Positions 1 through 9,351 of a stretch of DNA of 64,000 nucleotides are shown one piece after another; position 1 is the stretch's first letter, and each line of letters starts with the position of its first letter. Origin of the DNA: Enterococcus cecorum DSM 20682 = ATCC 43198 (lineage in GTDB: Bacteria > Bacillota > Bacilli > Lactobacillales > Enterococcaceae); the NCBI RefSeq assembly GCF_000407565.1, contig NZ_ASWI01000001.1:28485-92484 (forward strand), in the 5' to 3' direction. The translations under genes and the position numbers were made by a program. The notes beneath the pieces were generated by a model. It was given only the letters and a program-made list of their open reading frames with translations. It did not search any database and was not told the origin of the DNA.

Positions 1-1
1 G

Positions 2-598
2 GGACCATTGGACGCCTCAATTGCTTGGAGTGAAAATGGCCTTGAAGGTAGCCGTAAATTCTTAGACCGTGTATGGCGTTTGATTGTTGATGAAAATGGT
101 AAACTTAGAGACCGTATCACGACCTTTAACGATGGTAAATTAGATAAAGTCTATAACCAAACTGTGAAGAAAGTGACAGAAGACTTCGAAAATCTACACT
201 TTAACACAGCTATTTCTCAAATGATGGTCTTTGTCAATGAAGCTTATAAGGCAGATGCACTTCCTTATGCCTATATTGAAGGTTTTGTTCAATTATTAGC
301 GCCAATTGCTCCACATATCGCTGAAGAATTGTGGGAAATCTTAGGCAATGAAGGCGGCATTTCTTATGTGCCATGGCCTACCTTTGATGAAGCAGCTTTA
401 GTTGAATCAGAAGTAGAAATTGTTTGCCAAATCAACGGAAAAGTCCGTGCCAAACTAATGGTACCAGTCGATAGTAGTAAAGAAGCCTTGGAAGAACTTG
501 CTTTAGCCAATGAACAAATCAAAGAACAAATTGCTGGCAAGACTGTCCGCAAGGTGATTGCTGTACCGAATAAATTGGTAAATATCGTAGCAAACTAG
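2..598 (+). CDS. leuS: Leucyl-tRNA synthetase, C-terminal part (5' end outside window)
   Basis: The reading frame is open from the first bases, entering as G-P-L-D-A-S-I-A-W, and ends at a TAA-type stop at 598. It covers about the last 198 residues of a protein normally about 800 long. What is visible is the anticodon-binding helical domain and the C-terminal domain, including [10 protein letters not shown] and a QINGKVRAK stretch typical of bacterial LeuRS. The enzyme charges tRNA-Leu in the cytoplasm. The catalytic and editing domains lie upstream of the window. The family assignment is confident from the C-terminal sequence. Confidence 0.93.
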   Translation, partial: GPLDASIAWSENGLEGSRKFLDRVWRLIVDENGKLRDRITTFNDGKLDKVYNQTVKKVTEDFENLHFNTAISQMMVFVNEAYKADALPYAYIEGFVQLLAPIAPHIAEELWEILGNEGGISYVPWPTFDEAALVESEVEIVCQINGKVRAKLMVPVDSSKEALEELALANEQIKEQIAGKTVRKVIAVPNKLVNIVAN

Positions 599-604
599 CA
601 AATA

Positions 605-655
605 AAAACAAGCACTTATCCTCTGCACTAGGAGGTGAGTGCTTGTTTTGCTATT
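605..655 (+). terminator. Rho-independent terminator of leuS
   Basis: A 12-bp perfect stem (AAAACAAGCACT at 605-616 with AGTGCTTGTTTT at 638-649) continues inward with CCTC/GAGG. It is followed by a T-rich stretch and lies directly after the leuS stop. Confidence 0.88.
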
Positions 656-676
656 ATTTTTAAACTAATTCAATCA

Positions 677-736
677 CTATTTAAATTCAATCCGCAAGTT
701 TTCTTTCTTCTTCTGATAATCTGATAGAAATGCCAT
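677..736 (-). CDS. Possible 19-residue peptide (small ORF)
   Basis: This very short ORF reads MAFLSDYQKKKENLRIEFK. It starts with ATG 7-8 nt after a good ribosome site (GGAAGG) and is preceded on the same strand by a promoter-like CTGACA, 18 nt, TATACT. It is basic and amphipathic, with no recognised family. It could be a genuine small peptide or leader, or the surviving 5' end of a lost gene. The rest of the 600-1083 gap holds only the leuS terminator and a TATAAT box at 1050-1055 before gshF. Confidence is low because the ORF is so short. Confidence 0.3.
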   Translation of the reverse strand: MAFLSDYQKKKENLRIEFK

Positions 737-1083
737 AATCTTATCGCCTTCCTTTCTTTGTAGTATATTGTATTGCCTTGTGCTATGTCAGTAAAATATC
801 GCAGTGGAATTCGAACCTTCAAAATAGTAGGTGGTGAGGTCTGAAATGTAATCAGGACATATTTGATTCAACAAAAGACTCGCAGAAATTTTGGAAGATG
901 TGAAAAGCTTACGTTAAATGAACTGAGGACAAAAAAGATAGGGCGGCTTATTTGTTCACTTAGATAGCTAGTTGATGCATATTTGTTATAAAAAGTATGA
1001 AATATTTTGATTTTTGAGCAGTCTAGTGTGATTTTGGAAATGTCTTTGTTATAATGAGAAAAAACAGAAAAAGAGGTTGAATG

Positions 1084-3342
1084 ATGTCTTATTCAGAACT
1101 TTTACATAAAGAAGCGATTCGCCCGTTTTTATTGGAAATGCGCATTGGCTTGGAAAAGGAAAGTCAACGTGTCGATTTAGCGGGCAATCTAGCACAAAGC
1201 GATCATCCCAAAACATTAGGAAGCCGGACTTTTCATCCATATATTCAAACAGATTTTGCTGAAACGCAGGTCGAATTAATTACACCAGTGACAAATAGTC
1301 CAAAAGAAGCTTTGCGAAAATTAGCAATGATTCATGATGTTATTTATCGTTCTATGAATCCTGAGGAAATGCTTTGGCCCTTAAGTATGCCGCCAGCCTT
1401 GCCTGATGATGAAGAACAAATTATGATTGCCAAACTAAAGACAAAAGAAGATGTGTTATACCGTCGTTATTTGGCAAAAGTTTATGGTAAACGTAAGCAA
1501 ATGGTTAGTGGGATTCATGTCAATATCGAGTTAGGTCAAAAATTCATGACGACCCTTCATCAATTAGAAAATAGTCCAGTGAGTTTGGCTGCCTTTCGTA
1601 CACAAGTGTATCTGCACCTCACACAGCAATACTTACATTATCGTTATGTTTACACCTATCTATTTGGGGCTTCTCCACTTCCGGAAAAGAACTATTGTCT
1701 ATCCGATGCCCCTCATGATTATGTTCGTAGTATTCGTAATTCTAAAGCTGGCTACCAAAACAAAGAAGCCCTTCATGTCAGCTTTGAAAGTTTTGACCAG
1801 TATTGTCAAGATTTAAAACAGCTCGTCGCCCAAGGAAAATTGATTGAAGAAAAAGAGTTCTATTCAGCCGTGCGTTTACGTCAAGGAAAAGGCGAAGAGT
1901 ATTTAGAAGATGCGATTCGTTACATTGAATTACGTAATGTGGACTTAAATCCTTTTGAAGCGATTGGTATCAATGAAGAACAGCTTGTTTTTATCCAAGT
2001 ATTCTTATTATATTTATTAACTCAAGAAGCGCCAAGTGATGTCGATGCCTTTTTACAACTTGGTGAGCAATACAACCAACAAGTCGCCATGGAGCATCCT
2101 GAAAAAGAAAGTGCCTTGCAAGAAGAAGTGATTCGCATTATTGATGAATTGGTGGCTTTAGTCAAAGAGTTAGATTTACCTGTAGAACAAGAATGGCTTA
2201 GAAAATGGCAAAAGATGGCGCGCCACCCACAAGCCACGCTAGCTAGTGAGTACATTGCTAAATTAAAAAACCAAACGCAACACGAACTGGCAACGCAATT
2301 AGGACGTCAATATCACGAAAAAGCTTGGGCGCATCCTTATCAGTTGGCAGGATATCGTAGCATGGAATTATCGACGCAAATCATGATGTTTGATGCCATT
2401 CAAAAAGGCGTGACAGTTGAAGTATTGGATGAGGTCGATCAGTTTATCAAATTAACTTACGATGGCCAAACAGAATATGTGAAAAAGGCGAATATGACCA
2501 GTAAAGATAACTATGTCGTCCCATTAATCATGGAAAATAAAGTGGTAACGAAAAAAGTGCTTGCCGCTTCTCATTTTAGAGTCCCTCAAGGTGCGGAATA
2601 CCAAGATTTAGCCAGTGCCTTAAGAGATTATCCTAAATATGCGCAAGGAAAAGTAGTGATTAAGCCTAAGAGTACCAACTACGGGCTAGGAATTACGATT
2701 TTTAAAGAGGCGATGAGTCAAGCGGATTATCAAAAAGCCTTAGAAATTGCTTTTAAAGAAGATATCGATGTTTTGGTAGAAGAATATTTTGCCGGTACTG
2801 AATATCGTTTCTTTGTGATTAATGGTCAGACCAAGGCTATCATGTTACGAGTGCCAGCAAATGTCAAAGGCGATGGGCTACATTCTATTCGTGAATTAGT
2901 TGAACAGAAAAACCAAGATATTTTACGCGGCACGCATCATCGTTATCCGTTAGAAAAGATTCAGTTAGGCGATATCGAAGCGTTGATGCTTAAAGAACAG
3001 GGATATGATTTTGAAACGATCTTGCCAAAGGATGTCACAGCTTGGTTAAGAGAAAATTCCAATATCTCTACAGGTGGCGATTCGATTGATATGACCGATG
3101 AAATTCCGGATGATTATAAGCAAATTGCCGCTCAAGCAGTCGAAGCATTGGGAGCGAAAATTTCAGGTATTGATTTAATTATTCCGGATTATCATCAAAG
3201 TGCCACTGCGCCAGATGCTTATGGAATTATTGAGGCGAATTTCAACCCTGCTATGCATATGCACGCCTATCCATATGAAGGGAAAGGACGCCGCTTAACC
3301 TTAGAAGTGTTGCAGATGCTATTTCCAACCTTGAAAATATAA
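1084..3342 (+). CDS. gshF: Bifunctional glutamate-cysteine ligase / glutathione synthetase GshF
   Basis: This fused enzyme makes glutathione from Glu, Cys and Gly in two ATP-dependent steps in the cytoplasm. At about 752 residues it has the full length of the family. The N-terminal half (to about residue 450) is the GshA-type ligase, with the early RIGLEKESQRV segment. The C-terminal third is an ATP-grasp domain with VVIKPKSTNYGLGITIF, EEYFAGTEYRFFVI and a terminal EANFNPAMHMHAYP. Two ATGs occur in tandem at 1081 and 1084; the second is better spaced from AGAGG at 1072-1076 and fits homologues starting M-x-Y-x-E-L. It appears monocistronic, with a terminator just after the stop. Confidence 0.95.
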   Translation: MSYSELLHKEAIRPFLLEMRIGLEKESQRVDLAGNLAQSDHPKTLGSRTFHPYIQTDFAETQVELITPVTNSPKEALRKLAMIHDVIYRSMNPEEMLWPLSMPPALPDDEEQIMIAKLKTKEDVLYRRYLAKVYGKRKQMVSGIHVNIELGQKFMTTLHQLENSPVSLAAFRTQVYLHLTQQYLHYRYVYTYLFGASPLPEKNYCLSDAPHDYVRSIRNSKAGYQNKEALHVSFESFDQYCQDLKQLVAQGKLIEEKEFYSAVRLRQGKGEEYLEDAIRYIELRNVDLNPFEAIGINEEQLVFIQVFLLYLLTQEAPSDVDAFLQLGEQYNQQVAMEHPEKESALQEEVIRIIDELVALVKELDLPVEQEWLRKWQKMARHPQATLASEYIAKLKNQTQHELATQLGRQYHEKAWAHPYQLAGYRSMELSTQIMMFDAIQKGVTVEVLDEVDQFIKLTYDGQTEYVKKANMTSKDNYVVPLIMENKVVTKKVLAASHFRVPQGAEYQDLASALRDYPKYAQGKVVIKPKSTNYGLGITIFKEAMSQADYQKALEIAFKEDIDVLVEEYFAGTEYRFFVINGQTKAIMLRVPANVKGDGLHSIRELVEQKNQDILRGTHHRYPLEKIQLGDIEALMLKEQGYDFETILPKDVTAWLRENSNISTGGDSIDMTDEIPDDYKQIAAQAVEALGAKISGIDLIIPDYHQSATAPDAYGIIEANFNPAMHMHAYPYEGKGRRLTLEVLQMLFPTLKI

Positions 3343-3344
3343 AA

Positions 3345-3370
3345 GGCTCGCCAAATTTGATTGGCGAACC
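3345..3370. terminator. Bidirectional terminator between gshF and the yueI-like gene
   Basis: Stem GGCTCGCCAA/TTGGCGAACC with a 6-nt loop, lying between two convergent genes whose stop codons are 3-25 nt away. No long T-run follows, so termination strength is uncertain. Confidence 0.6.
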
Positions 3371-3811
3371 TTATGAAAAGAGCTTATGCCAAAAAGATTC
3401 ATGTTTTTTGGATGTAGGCTCTTTTGTGTTTGATGGATATTTTTCAGCAATATCAATGATCGCTTCGTTGACTGCCTGACTATCCACGATTAACAAGCCG
3501 ATACTATCCTCATTACAAGGCTGACTTGACTCGGTGACGGTAAAAGGAATTTGAGCTTGACTGAGAATGGTGATATAGGTCGCTTGCAGACTTTCGGGCA
3601 ATTTCGCATTTAATAACGCTTTGTAGCCTTTAAATTCTGCTAGATGGTTTTTCAGAGTGGTTTGTAGCTTAGGATTTTGCATTTCACTTTTGGTCATGGA
3701 AAGTAAGCAACGTTCTCTAAAAGTCCCTAGATATTTTGCTTGTTCTTCGGGATTGATTTTCGGTGCGCCGTATAGAGACTTATCTAAATGTTGTTGTAAT
3801 TGATCGCTCAT
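3371..3811 (-). CDS. YueI-like protein (DUF1694)
   Basis: A 146-residue soluble protein starting MSDQLQQHLDKSLYGAPKIN. The early LYGAPKINPEEQ-YLGTFRERC-L-MT and the later YKALLNAKLPESLQ-TYI-ILSQAQIPFTV are the pattern I associate with the YueI/DUF1694 family of Firmicutes, which has no established function. The ATG at 3811 has GGAGG 6-8 nt upstream; a longer frame to 3853 lacks a ribosome site. The gene faces gshF and is transcribed alone. Confidence 0.8.
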   Translation of the reverse strand: MSDQLQQHLDKSLYGAPKINPEEQAKYLGTFRERCLLSMTKSEMQNPKLQTTLKNHLAEFKGYKALLNAKLPESLQATYITILSQAQIPFTVTESSQPCNEDSIGLLIVDSQAVNEAIIDIAEKYPSNTKEPTSKKHESFWHKLFS

Positions 3812-3915
3812 GCATTTTCCTCCGATTCGTTTTCTCCATTGTAACAAAAGCACTTGAAGTCGTCAAAACAGCTTTAACGTAGAAAATGTGCTAGAATAGA
3901 AGCGAGGTGAGGAAA

Positions 3916-4320
3916 ATGAAATTAACTTTAACGCCAGAAGCAATCGAAAAATTACAAACAAAAATGCAAAAGGGAGATTATATCTTGCTTGACTATGAAG
4001 ATGCGACGGGACCTTTTGTCGATAGCGCTGCCAGTTGTCAATTATATCCAAGTTTTCGTTTCTTGTTTGTCCCAGGTGACTTTGACCAAGAAAAATTAGC
4101 GGTCTATGATCATGTACACGAAACTCCGCTTGGCAAAGTTTATATGAAGTCAAGATCGGAAATGTTACTAGATGAAGATGTTCGAGTGGTAGTTGAACCT
4201 GTCTATCATGCCTTGCAATTACGTTCAGATAGTGGCATTTTAGCCAACAATATCGAAGTTAGACGGATTAACCCTGCCGATTATGAAGGCAAAACGAATA
4301 CTACTCCAGGTACTTGTTAA
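3916..4320 (+). CDS. HesB/YneR-like iron-sulfur biogenesis family protein
   Basis: A 134-residue protein beginning MKLTLTPEAIEKLQ, resembling the HesB/IscA-like fold family of small proteins (YneR type, COG4841). It has the expected beta-rich domain (GDYILLDYEDATGPFVD) and the NPADYEGK tail, but not the three-cysteine set of true A-type Fe-S carriers: only Cys near the middle and at the extreme C-terminus are visible. An Fe-S role is therefore family inference only. The ATG at 3916 is preferred over an in-frame GTG at 3907 because GAGGTGAGG lies just upstream of it. Confidence 0.72.
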   Translation: MKLTLTPEAIEKLQTKMQKGDYILLDYEDATGPFVDSAASCQLYPSFRFLFVPGDFDQEKLAVYDHVHETPLGKVYMKSRSEMLLDEDVRVVVEPVYHALQLRSDSGILANNIEVRRINPADYEGKTNTTPGTC

Positions 4321-4426
4321 TAAATAAGGATAAGTTAGCCTAGTGTTTAGCGAACGTTGAATAACTAAGAGAATCCAAATCATTGGAAAATCTACTTTAT
4401 TTACATTTTTTTGAATAGAAAAAAGC

Positions 4427-4470
4427 AGCCGAGTACGAAAAGAATGGAAAAAAACGTACTCGGCTTTACT
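4427..4470. terminator. Strong bidirectional terminator (bioY / YneR-like gene)
   Basis: An 11-bp perfect stem, AGCCGAGTACG (4427-4437) with CGTACTCGGCT (4455-4465). On the minus strand it is followed by GCTTTTTTC, which suits bioY; on the plus strand the T-run is short. The surrounding bases 4321-4548 contain no ORF. Confidence 0.8.
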
Positions 4471-4548
4471 AATTATGGAAGATGGTCAATGAGAATAGGA
4501 AAACCATCTAAATATTACATACACTAGAAAAGAATCTAGCGTAGATAC

Positions 4549-5100
4549 CTAATTTTGGACTAATTTCAAAAAACGTTGTGGCAATCTCTGACATACCAAA
4601 AATCCAATACCTGCAGAACAAATGGCTTTAATCATATCTGGTAGCAAAAAGTTCACACAACCAGCGATGAGGGCTTGATTCAATGGCATGCCGGTCGCAA
4701 ATTTTAACCAAATGCTACCAACAATTAAGGTAGTCGCAAACCCGATTATATTGGCAATTAGTACCGTCACAAAGCTTTTCGGATTCATTTGGATGATGGC
4801 CCCGATGAGGAATGCACATAGTACAAATCCCCATAGATAGCCCCCTGATGGACCAAATAAGGCACCGACACCCGCCGAACCACCAGCATAAACGGGTAGC
4901 CCAATCGCACCTAAAACAAGATAGATAATAACCGCAAGACTACCTACTTTACGTCCTAAAATCGTGGCAGTTAAACCAACAATAAAGGTTTGTAGCGTTA
5001 AGGGAACAATTGGCAAAGGAATAGTAAATTGCGCAAATACGGCAATCACTGCGGCAAAAATCGCTGCGACCAATTGTTTTTGTAATCGAATATTTTGCAT
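4549..5100 (-). CDS. bioY: Biotin ECF transporter S component BioY
   Basis: A 183-residue integral membrane protein with about six hydrophobic segments. It has the BioY signature region (PIVPLTLQTFIVGL, GxKxGxLAVIIYLVLGAIGLPVYAGG, GPSGGYLWGF). It binds biotin and works with an EcfA1A2T energising module, which lies at 61013-63478 in this window. The N-terminal AAIFAAVIAVFAQF contains the Ala-rich helix that in group II S components contacts EcfT. The gene is monocistronic and its promoter carries two BirA-like operators, which supports the assignment. Confidence 0.95.
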   Translation of the reverse strand: MQNIRLQKQLVAAIFAAVIAVFAQFTIPLPIVPLTLQTFIVGLTATILGRKVGSLAVIIYLVLGAIGLPVYAGGSAGVGALFGPSGGYLWGFVLCAFLIGAIIQMNPKSFVTVLIANIIGFATTLIVGSIWLKFATGMPLNQALIAGCVNFLLPDMIKAICSAGIGFLVCQRLPQRFLKLVQN

Positions 5101-5123
5101 AATTAAATTCTCCTTTTAATTAT

Positions 5124-5151
5124 GTTAACCATGTATTAATTTCTGGTTAAC
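5124..5151 (-). promoter_or_regulatory. BirA-like operator, box 1 (downstream of start site)
   Basis: GTTAACC, 14 nt, GGTTAAC: a perfect 7-bp inverted repeat with the two-half-site architecture of biotin repressor boxes in Firmicutes. It lies between the -10 element and the bioY ribosome site. Confidence 0.75.
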
Positions 5152-5159
5152 TCAAAAAG

Positions 5160-5188
5160 ATTATAACATCATGTTTACCAAAATGCAA
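5160..5188 (-). promoter_or_regulatory. bioY promoter
   Basis: On the minus strand: TTGCAT (5188-5183), 17 nt, TATAAT (5165-5160), about 60 nt upstream of the bioY ATG. Confidence 0.75.
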
Positions 5189-5200
5189 ATAAAGGTTAAC
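5173..5200 (-). promoter_or_regulatory. BirA-like operator, box 2 (over the -35 element)
   Basis: GTTTACC, 14 nt, GGTTAAC: same half-sites and identical 14-nt spacing as box 1, with one mismatch. Its central spacer contains the bioY -35 hexamer, so occupation would block RNA polymerase. Confidence 0.72.
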
Positions 5201-5235
5201 GAAAGTAAAAAGTACTCTCTATTTGTTGTAATTAA

Positions 5236-5346
5236 GTGAATAATATCGAAGAATACGAAAATGCGGTGAGGAAGTTGGATGAATACGTAAGAGTTTTAAA
5301 TATGGATAAATACAAGACAGACGATTTTTCCATTAATATTGATTAA
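5236..5346 (+). pseudogene. Orphan 36-codon reading frame, possible gene remnant
   Basis: From a GTG the frame reads VNNIEEYENAVRKLDEYVRVLNM and on to a stop at 5346. It is charged, helix-like and protein-like in composition. There is no convincing ribosome site and an in-frame stop lies immediately upstream. I do not recognise it. It sits at the left edge of the lac cluster and may be debris from the event that placed the cluster here, or chance. Confidence 0.25.
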
Positions 5347-5415
5347 ATGTTCAAAATTCCAACATATTCTTGTCTATATTTGATATAATGTAAAAAAAAC
5401 AACAAAGGATTAAAC

Positions 5416-6183
5416 ATGAATAAACGAGAACGACTAGAAGAAATTACACGATTGGTAAATAAAAAAGGTACGGTACGAATTTCTGAGATTGTTAAATTGC
5501 TAAATGTTACTGATATGACAGTTCGACGTGATTTTATAGAATTGGAAGAGCAAGGAGTTCTAACCAAAATCCATGGTGGTGCTAGAAGTAATAAGGCTTT
5601 TCAATATCGGGAATATTCTCATTCTGAGAAACATATTCAAAATAAGGAAGCCAAGCAAGAGATAGCAGAAAGGGCAACACAACTGATAGAAGATGGAGAC
5701 ACGGTATTTTTAGGTCCAGGAACAACAGTGGCCTTTCTGGCTGAAGCCATTAAAAATCCTCGTCTAACTGTCATCACAAACTGTATGCCTGTTTTTACCA
5801 TCTTATCACAAAAGAAGACAGAGGATTTTCAAGTCTTTCTCCTTGGAGGAGAATATCGCCAAGTGACAGAATCGTTTGTAGGAGAAATTACCAATACAAG
5901 TTTAGAAAAACTGCGATTCAGCAAGATTTTCTTTTCAGGTAACGGGCTTAAAGGGAGTGATGTCATGACTTCCACCCTAGCTGAAGCTTATACGCAAAAT
6001 ATTGCTATTAAACATTCTTTAGAAAAATATCTACTGCTAGATGCCTCGAAAATTGGAAAAGATGATTTTACTTCTTTTTGTGATTTGAATGATTTGACAG
6101 CACTAGTGACAGATATGAATGCGAATGATGAAAACTACCAATTATTACATAACCACATTGAAATTATTTCAACAAAATTATAA
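5416..6183 (+). CDS. lacR: Lactose phosphotransferase system repressor LacR (DeoR family)
   Basis: A 255-residue DeoR-family regulator. Residues 6-57 form the winged helix-turn-helix ([14 protein letters not shown]...[19 protein letters not shown]), and the rest is the sugar-phosphate sensing domain ([25 protein letters not shown]). LacR of streptococci and staphylococci represses the lac operon and is released by tagatose-6-phosphate; the same role is inferred here from its place directly before lacA. A TATAAT-like box lies about 25 nt upstream, and a terminator separates it from lacA. Confidence 0.92.
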   Translation: MNKRERLEEITRLVNKKGTVRISEIVKLLNVTDMTVRRDFIELEEQGVLTKIHGGARSNKAFQYREYSHSEKHIQNKEAKQEIAERATQLIEDGDTVFLGPGTTVAFLAEAIKNPRLTVITNCMPVFTILSQKKTEDFQVFLLGGEYRQVTESFVGEITNTSLEKLRFSKIFFSGNGLKGSDVMTSTLAEAYTQNIAIKHSLEKYLLLDASKIGKDDFTSFCDLNDLTALVTDMNANDENYQLLHNHIEIISTKL

Positions 6184-6190
6184 AATTATC

Positions 6191-6220
6191 AAAACCAACA
6201 GCAAAATGTTGGTTTTTTGT
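6191..6220 (+). terminator. Terminator of lacR
   Basis: Stem AAAACCAACA/TGTTGGTTTT (6191-6200 with 6207-6216), then a T-run, starting a few bases after the lacR stop. Confidence 0.85.
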
Positions 6221-6250
6221 TTGTATACGAAAAAAAATAAACAAAATATG

Positions 6251-6279
6251 TTGACTTTATGTTTGTTTGATTGTATAAT
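6251..6279 (+). promoter_or_regulatory. lacA operon promoter
   Basis: TTGACT (6251-6256), 17 nt, TATAAT (6274-6279). This near-consensus promoter lies about 100 nt before lacA. Confidence 0.85.
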
Positions 6280-6290
6280 TTAAACATAAA
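6256..6290 (+). promoter_or_regulatory. Candidate LacR operator
   Basis: TTTATGTTT at 6256-6264 and AAACATAAA at 6282-6290 form a perfect 9-bp inverted repeat flanking the -10 box with a 17-nt spacer. That LacR binds here is inference from position and symmetry. Confidence 0.55.
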
Positions 6291-6293
6291 AAG

Positions 6294-6307
6294 TGAAAAC
6301 GCTTTTT
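6294..6307 (+). promoter_or_regulatory. Catabolite-responsive element (cre) for CcpA
   Basis: TGAAAACGCTTTTT matches the TGWAARCGYTWNCW consensus at 13 of 14 positions. It lies just downstream of the predicted start site, where CcpA acts as a roadblock, consistent with glucose repression of lac. Confidence 0.7.
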
Positions 6308-6378
6308 CTAAGTTTTGCAAAACAAAGATTTTTTGCCATATATGGCTACAACTTTATATTTTTGTTAGGAGAGAGGTT

Positions 6379-6801
6379 ATGACAATCATTATCGGTGCTG
6401 ATCCAGCGGGCTCAAAACTAAAAGACCTTATTAAAAATTATTTACAAGAAAAATCATATGACTTTAAAGATGTCAGTGATGGAAGTGATTTTGTTGATAC
6501 AACTTTGGCGGTAGTTGCAGCAGTCAATCAAGAGGAAGAAAATCTAGGCATTGTGATTGATGCTTATGGAGTTGGCCCATTCATGACCGCAACTAAAGTT
6601 AAAGGTATGATCGCTGCAGGAGTTTCAGACGAACGTTCTGCCTATATGACAAGAGGACACAACAATTCGCGTATTATTACAATCGGTAGTGAGATTGTAG
6701 GAGAAGGAATTGCTAAAAATATCGTTAAAGGATTTATTGAAGGTAAGTATGATGGCGGCCGTCACCAAATTCGTATCGATATGCTAAATAAAATGTGCTA
6801 A
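6379..6801 (+). CDS. lacA: Galactose-6-phosphate isomerase subunit LacA
   Basis: A 140-residue RpiB/LacA-fold protein ([19 protein letters not shown]). With LacB it converts galactose-6-phosphate to tagatose-6-phosphate. The ATG at 6379 has GGAGAGAGG upstream and gives the family's length; a longer in-frame extension runs into the promoter and is not credible. First gene of lacABCD-T-FEG. The [17 protein letters not shown] segment is the conserved family motif. The active-site Cys of RpiB is absent, as in known LacA subunits (the catalytic Cys is on LacB). Confidence 0.95.
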   Translation: MTIIIGADPAGSKLKDLIKNYLQEKSYDFKDVSDGSDFVDTTLAVVAAVNQEEENLGIVIDAYGVGPFMTATKVKGMIAAGVSDERSAYMTRGHNNSRIITIGSEIVGEGIAKNIVKGFIEGKYDGGRHQIRIDMLNKMC

Positions 6802-6824
6802 TTGCTGTAGACAAAGGAGAATAA

Positions 6825-7343
<519 letters not shown>

Positions 7344-7352
7344 GAGGCTCAC

Positions 7353-8285
7353 ATGATTTTGACGATCACTTTAAATCCGTCGGTTGATATTGCCTATCAA
7401 TTGGATACCTTTCATTTGGATACGGTCAATCGAGTAGAAAAAGTTCAAAAAACAGCTGGTGGCAAAGGGCTCAATGTCACACGGGTTTTGAAACAAGTCG
7501 GTGAAGATGTTATAGCAACAGGCTTTATTGGCGGTGAGATTGGAAGTTATGTAAAGAAACAACTTACTCGAAATGATATTAAAAATTCCTTTGTGGAAAT
7601 TGGGAACGAAACACGTAACTGTATTGCGGTGCTTCACGATGGTCAACAGACAGAGATTTTAGAACAAGGACCAACTATCCAAGAACATGAAGCCTTGAAT
7701 TTTATCGAACATCTAGAAATTATTCTGAACAATGTAGAGGTTGTTGTTATTTCAGGAAGTTTGCCTAAGGGACTTGCTAGCAATTATTATGTAGAGATTG
7801 TAGAACTTTGTAAACAATGCGATGTAGCTGTTGTTTTGGACTGTTCTGGTGAGGCACTGAAAAAAGTTTTAGAAAGCCAGCAGAAGCCGACGGTTATTAA
7901 GCCTAATACAGAAGAGTTATCACAGTTAATTGGCAAAAATATCACAGATGATATTCAAGAATTGAAATCAGTTCTATCTGGTCAATTATTCCAAGGAATT
8001 GAATGGATAGTCGTATCCTTGGGTGCAAAGGGAGCTTTTGCTAAGCACAATGACAAGTTCTATCGTGTTAAAATTCCAAAAATAAATGTCGTCAATCCAG
8101 TAGGTTCGGGTGATTCAACCGTTGCAGGTATTGCAGCGAGTTTGGCACATGCATTGCCTGATGTAGGACTACTAAAAAATGCAAATGTTTTGGGCATGTT
8201 AAATGCTCAAGAAGAACAGACAGGTTATGTCAACTTAGAACATTCAGAAGTATTGTATTCTCAAATTGAAGTCGAGGAGGTTTAA
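7353..8285 (+). CDS. lacC: Tagatose-6-phosphate kinase LacC
   Basis: A 310-residue PfkB/ribokinase-family kinase that phosphorylates tagatose-6-phosphate to the 1,6-bisphosphate. PfkB signatures are present: [15 protein letters not shown] near residue 35-49 and [12 protein letters not shown] with catalytic Asp254. Length is normal. The preceding TAGGAGG ribosome site overlaps the lacB stop, and the gene ends 1 nt before the lacD start. Confidence 0.95.
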   Translation: MILTITLNPSVDIAYQLDTFHLDTVNRVEKVQKTAGGKGLNVTRVLKQVGEDVIATGFIGGEIGSYVKKQLTRNDIKNSFVEIGNETRNCIAVLHDGQQTEILEQGPTIQEHEALNFIEHLEIILNNVEVVVISGSLPKGLASNYYVEIVELCKQCDVAVVLDCSGEALKKVLESQQKPTVIKPNTEELSQLIGKNITDDIQELKSVLSGQLFQGIEWIVVSLGAKGAFAKHNDKFYRVKIPKINVVNPVGSGDSTVAGIAASLAHALPDVGLLKNANVLGMLNAQEEQTGYVNLEHSEVLYSQIEVEEV

Positions 8286-8286
8286 G

Positions 8287-9276
8287 ATGGTATTAACAGC
8301 AGAAAAAAGAAAATATATGGAAAAAGTCAGCAATGATGCAGGAGTCATTTCAGCTCTTGCCTTCGACCAACGTGGAGCCTTGAAAAAAATGATGGCAAAA
8401 CATCAGGCAGAAGAACCTACTGTGGAGCAGATGGAAGAACTAAAAACTCTAGTTTCTGAAGAACTAACACAGTTTTCTTCTTCTATTCTTTTAGACCCTG
8501 AATTTGGCTTACCAGCTTCACGCGCCCGCGATGAACAGTGTGGCTTGCTTTTGGCCTATGAAAAAACTGGCTATGACACTAGCTCTACTAGTCGTTTGCC
8601 AGATTGCCTAGTAGAGTGGTCTGTAAAACGATTAAAAGAAGAGGGGGCAGATGCCATTAAGTTTCTACTTTACTATGACGTTGATGGTGACCAATATGTC
8701 AATCTTCAAAAACATGCTTATATCGAACGCTTAGGTTCAGAATGTCAGGCAGAAGGTTTGCCATTCTTCTTGGAAATTTTGAGCTACGATGAAACGATTG
8801 AAGACAATGCTAGTGTAGAGTTTGCTAAAGTTAAACCTAGAAAAGTAAATGAAGCCATGAAAGTCTTTTCTGATGAACGTTTTGGAGTAGATGTTCTCAA
8901 GGTAGAAGTACCTGTGAATATGAATTTTGTAGAAGGGTTTGGAACAGGGGAAGTCGTTTATACAAAAGAAGAAGCAGCCGAATATTTCCATCAACAAGAA
9001 GCATCAACTCATTTGCCATATATTTATCTAAGTGCAGGTGTTTCTGCTAAACTCTTCCAAGATACACTAGTGTTTGCACATGAATCAGGTGCTAAATTTA
9101 ATGGTGTTCTCTGTGGTCGTGCAACATGGGCAGGTGTTGTGCCAGTATATATTGAAAAAGGAGAAGAAGCAGCCCGCGAATGGTTACGAACTGTTGGTCG
9201 TGAAAATATTGAGGGACTTGATGCCGTCTTGTCTCAAACTGCAACATCCTGGGTAGAAAAATTTTATAAAAAATAA
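8287..9276 (+). CDS. lacD: Tagatose-1,6-bisphosphate aldolase LacD
   Basis: A 329-residue class I aldolase splitting tagatose-1,6-bisphosphate into dihydroxyacetone phosphate and glyceraldehyde-3-phosphate. The Schiff-base Lys falls at residue 205 in [11 protein letters not shown], the position known for LacD. GAGGAGG at the end of lacC serves the ATG at 8287; an in-frame upstream extension lies inside lacC and has no ribosome site. Last gene before the LacT-controlled segment. Confidence 0.95.
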   Translation: MVLTAEKRKYMEKVSNDAGVISALAFDQRGALKKMMAKHQAEEPTVEQMEELKTLVSEELTQFSSSILLDPEFGLPASRARDEQCGLLLAYEKTGYDTSSTSRLPDCLVEWSVKRLKEEGADAIKFLLYYDVDGDQYVNLQKHAYIERLGSECQAEGLPFFLEILSYDETIEDNASVEFAKVKPRKVNEAMKVFSDERFGVDVLKVEVPVNMNFVEGFGTGEVVYTKEEAAEYFHQQEASTHLPYIYLSAGVSAKLFQDTLVFAHESGAKFNGVLCGRATWAGVVPVYIEKGEEAAREWLRTVGRENIEGLDAVLSQTATSWVEKFYKK

Positions 9277-9298
9277 CCATTTTTCTCAAAAGAAAGGG

Positions 9299-9326
9299 TT
9301 TACATTTTCTAAGGATATGCTATAAT
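9299..9326 (+). promoter_or_regulatory. Promoter in front of lacT (extended -10)
   Basis: TTTACA (9299-9304), 16 nt, TATAAT (9321-9326) with an upstream TG at the extended -10 position. It gives lacTFEG its own start in addition to read-through from lacD. Confidence 0.7.
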
Positions 9327-9351
9327 AATCTTATCAGCAAGAATATAGAGT

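Noticed and set aside
599..1083. tRNA or other stable RNA in the gap after leuS
   Set aside because: No cloverleaf, T-loop consensus or CCA end could be found; only a terminator, a possible small ORF and a -10 box are supported.
3863..4153. 96-codon minus-strand ORF
   Set aside because: It lies entirely opposite the HesB/YneR-like gene, has no ribosome site and reads as low-complexity shadow sequence.
4321..4548. A gene in the space between the YneR-like gene and bioY
   Set aside because: No reading frame with a ribosome site; only the terminator at 4427-4470 and a 7-bp hairpin AGATGGT/ACCATCT are present.
6271..6378. N-terminal extension of LacA
   Set aside because: The extension contains the -10 box, the operator repeat and the cre site; the ATG at 6379 gives the standard length.
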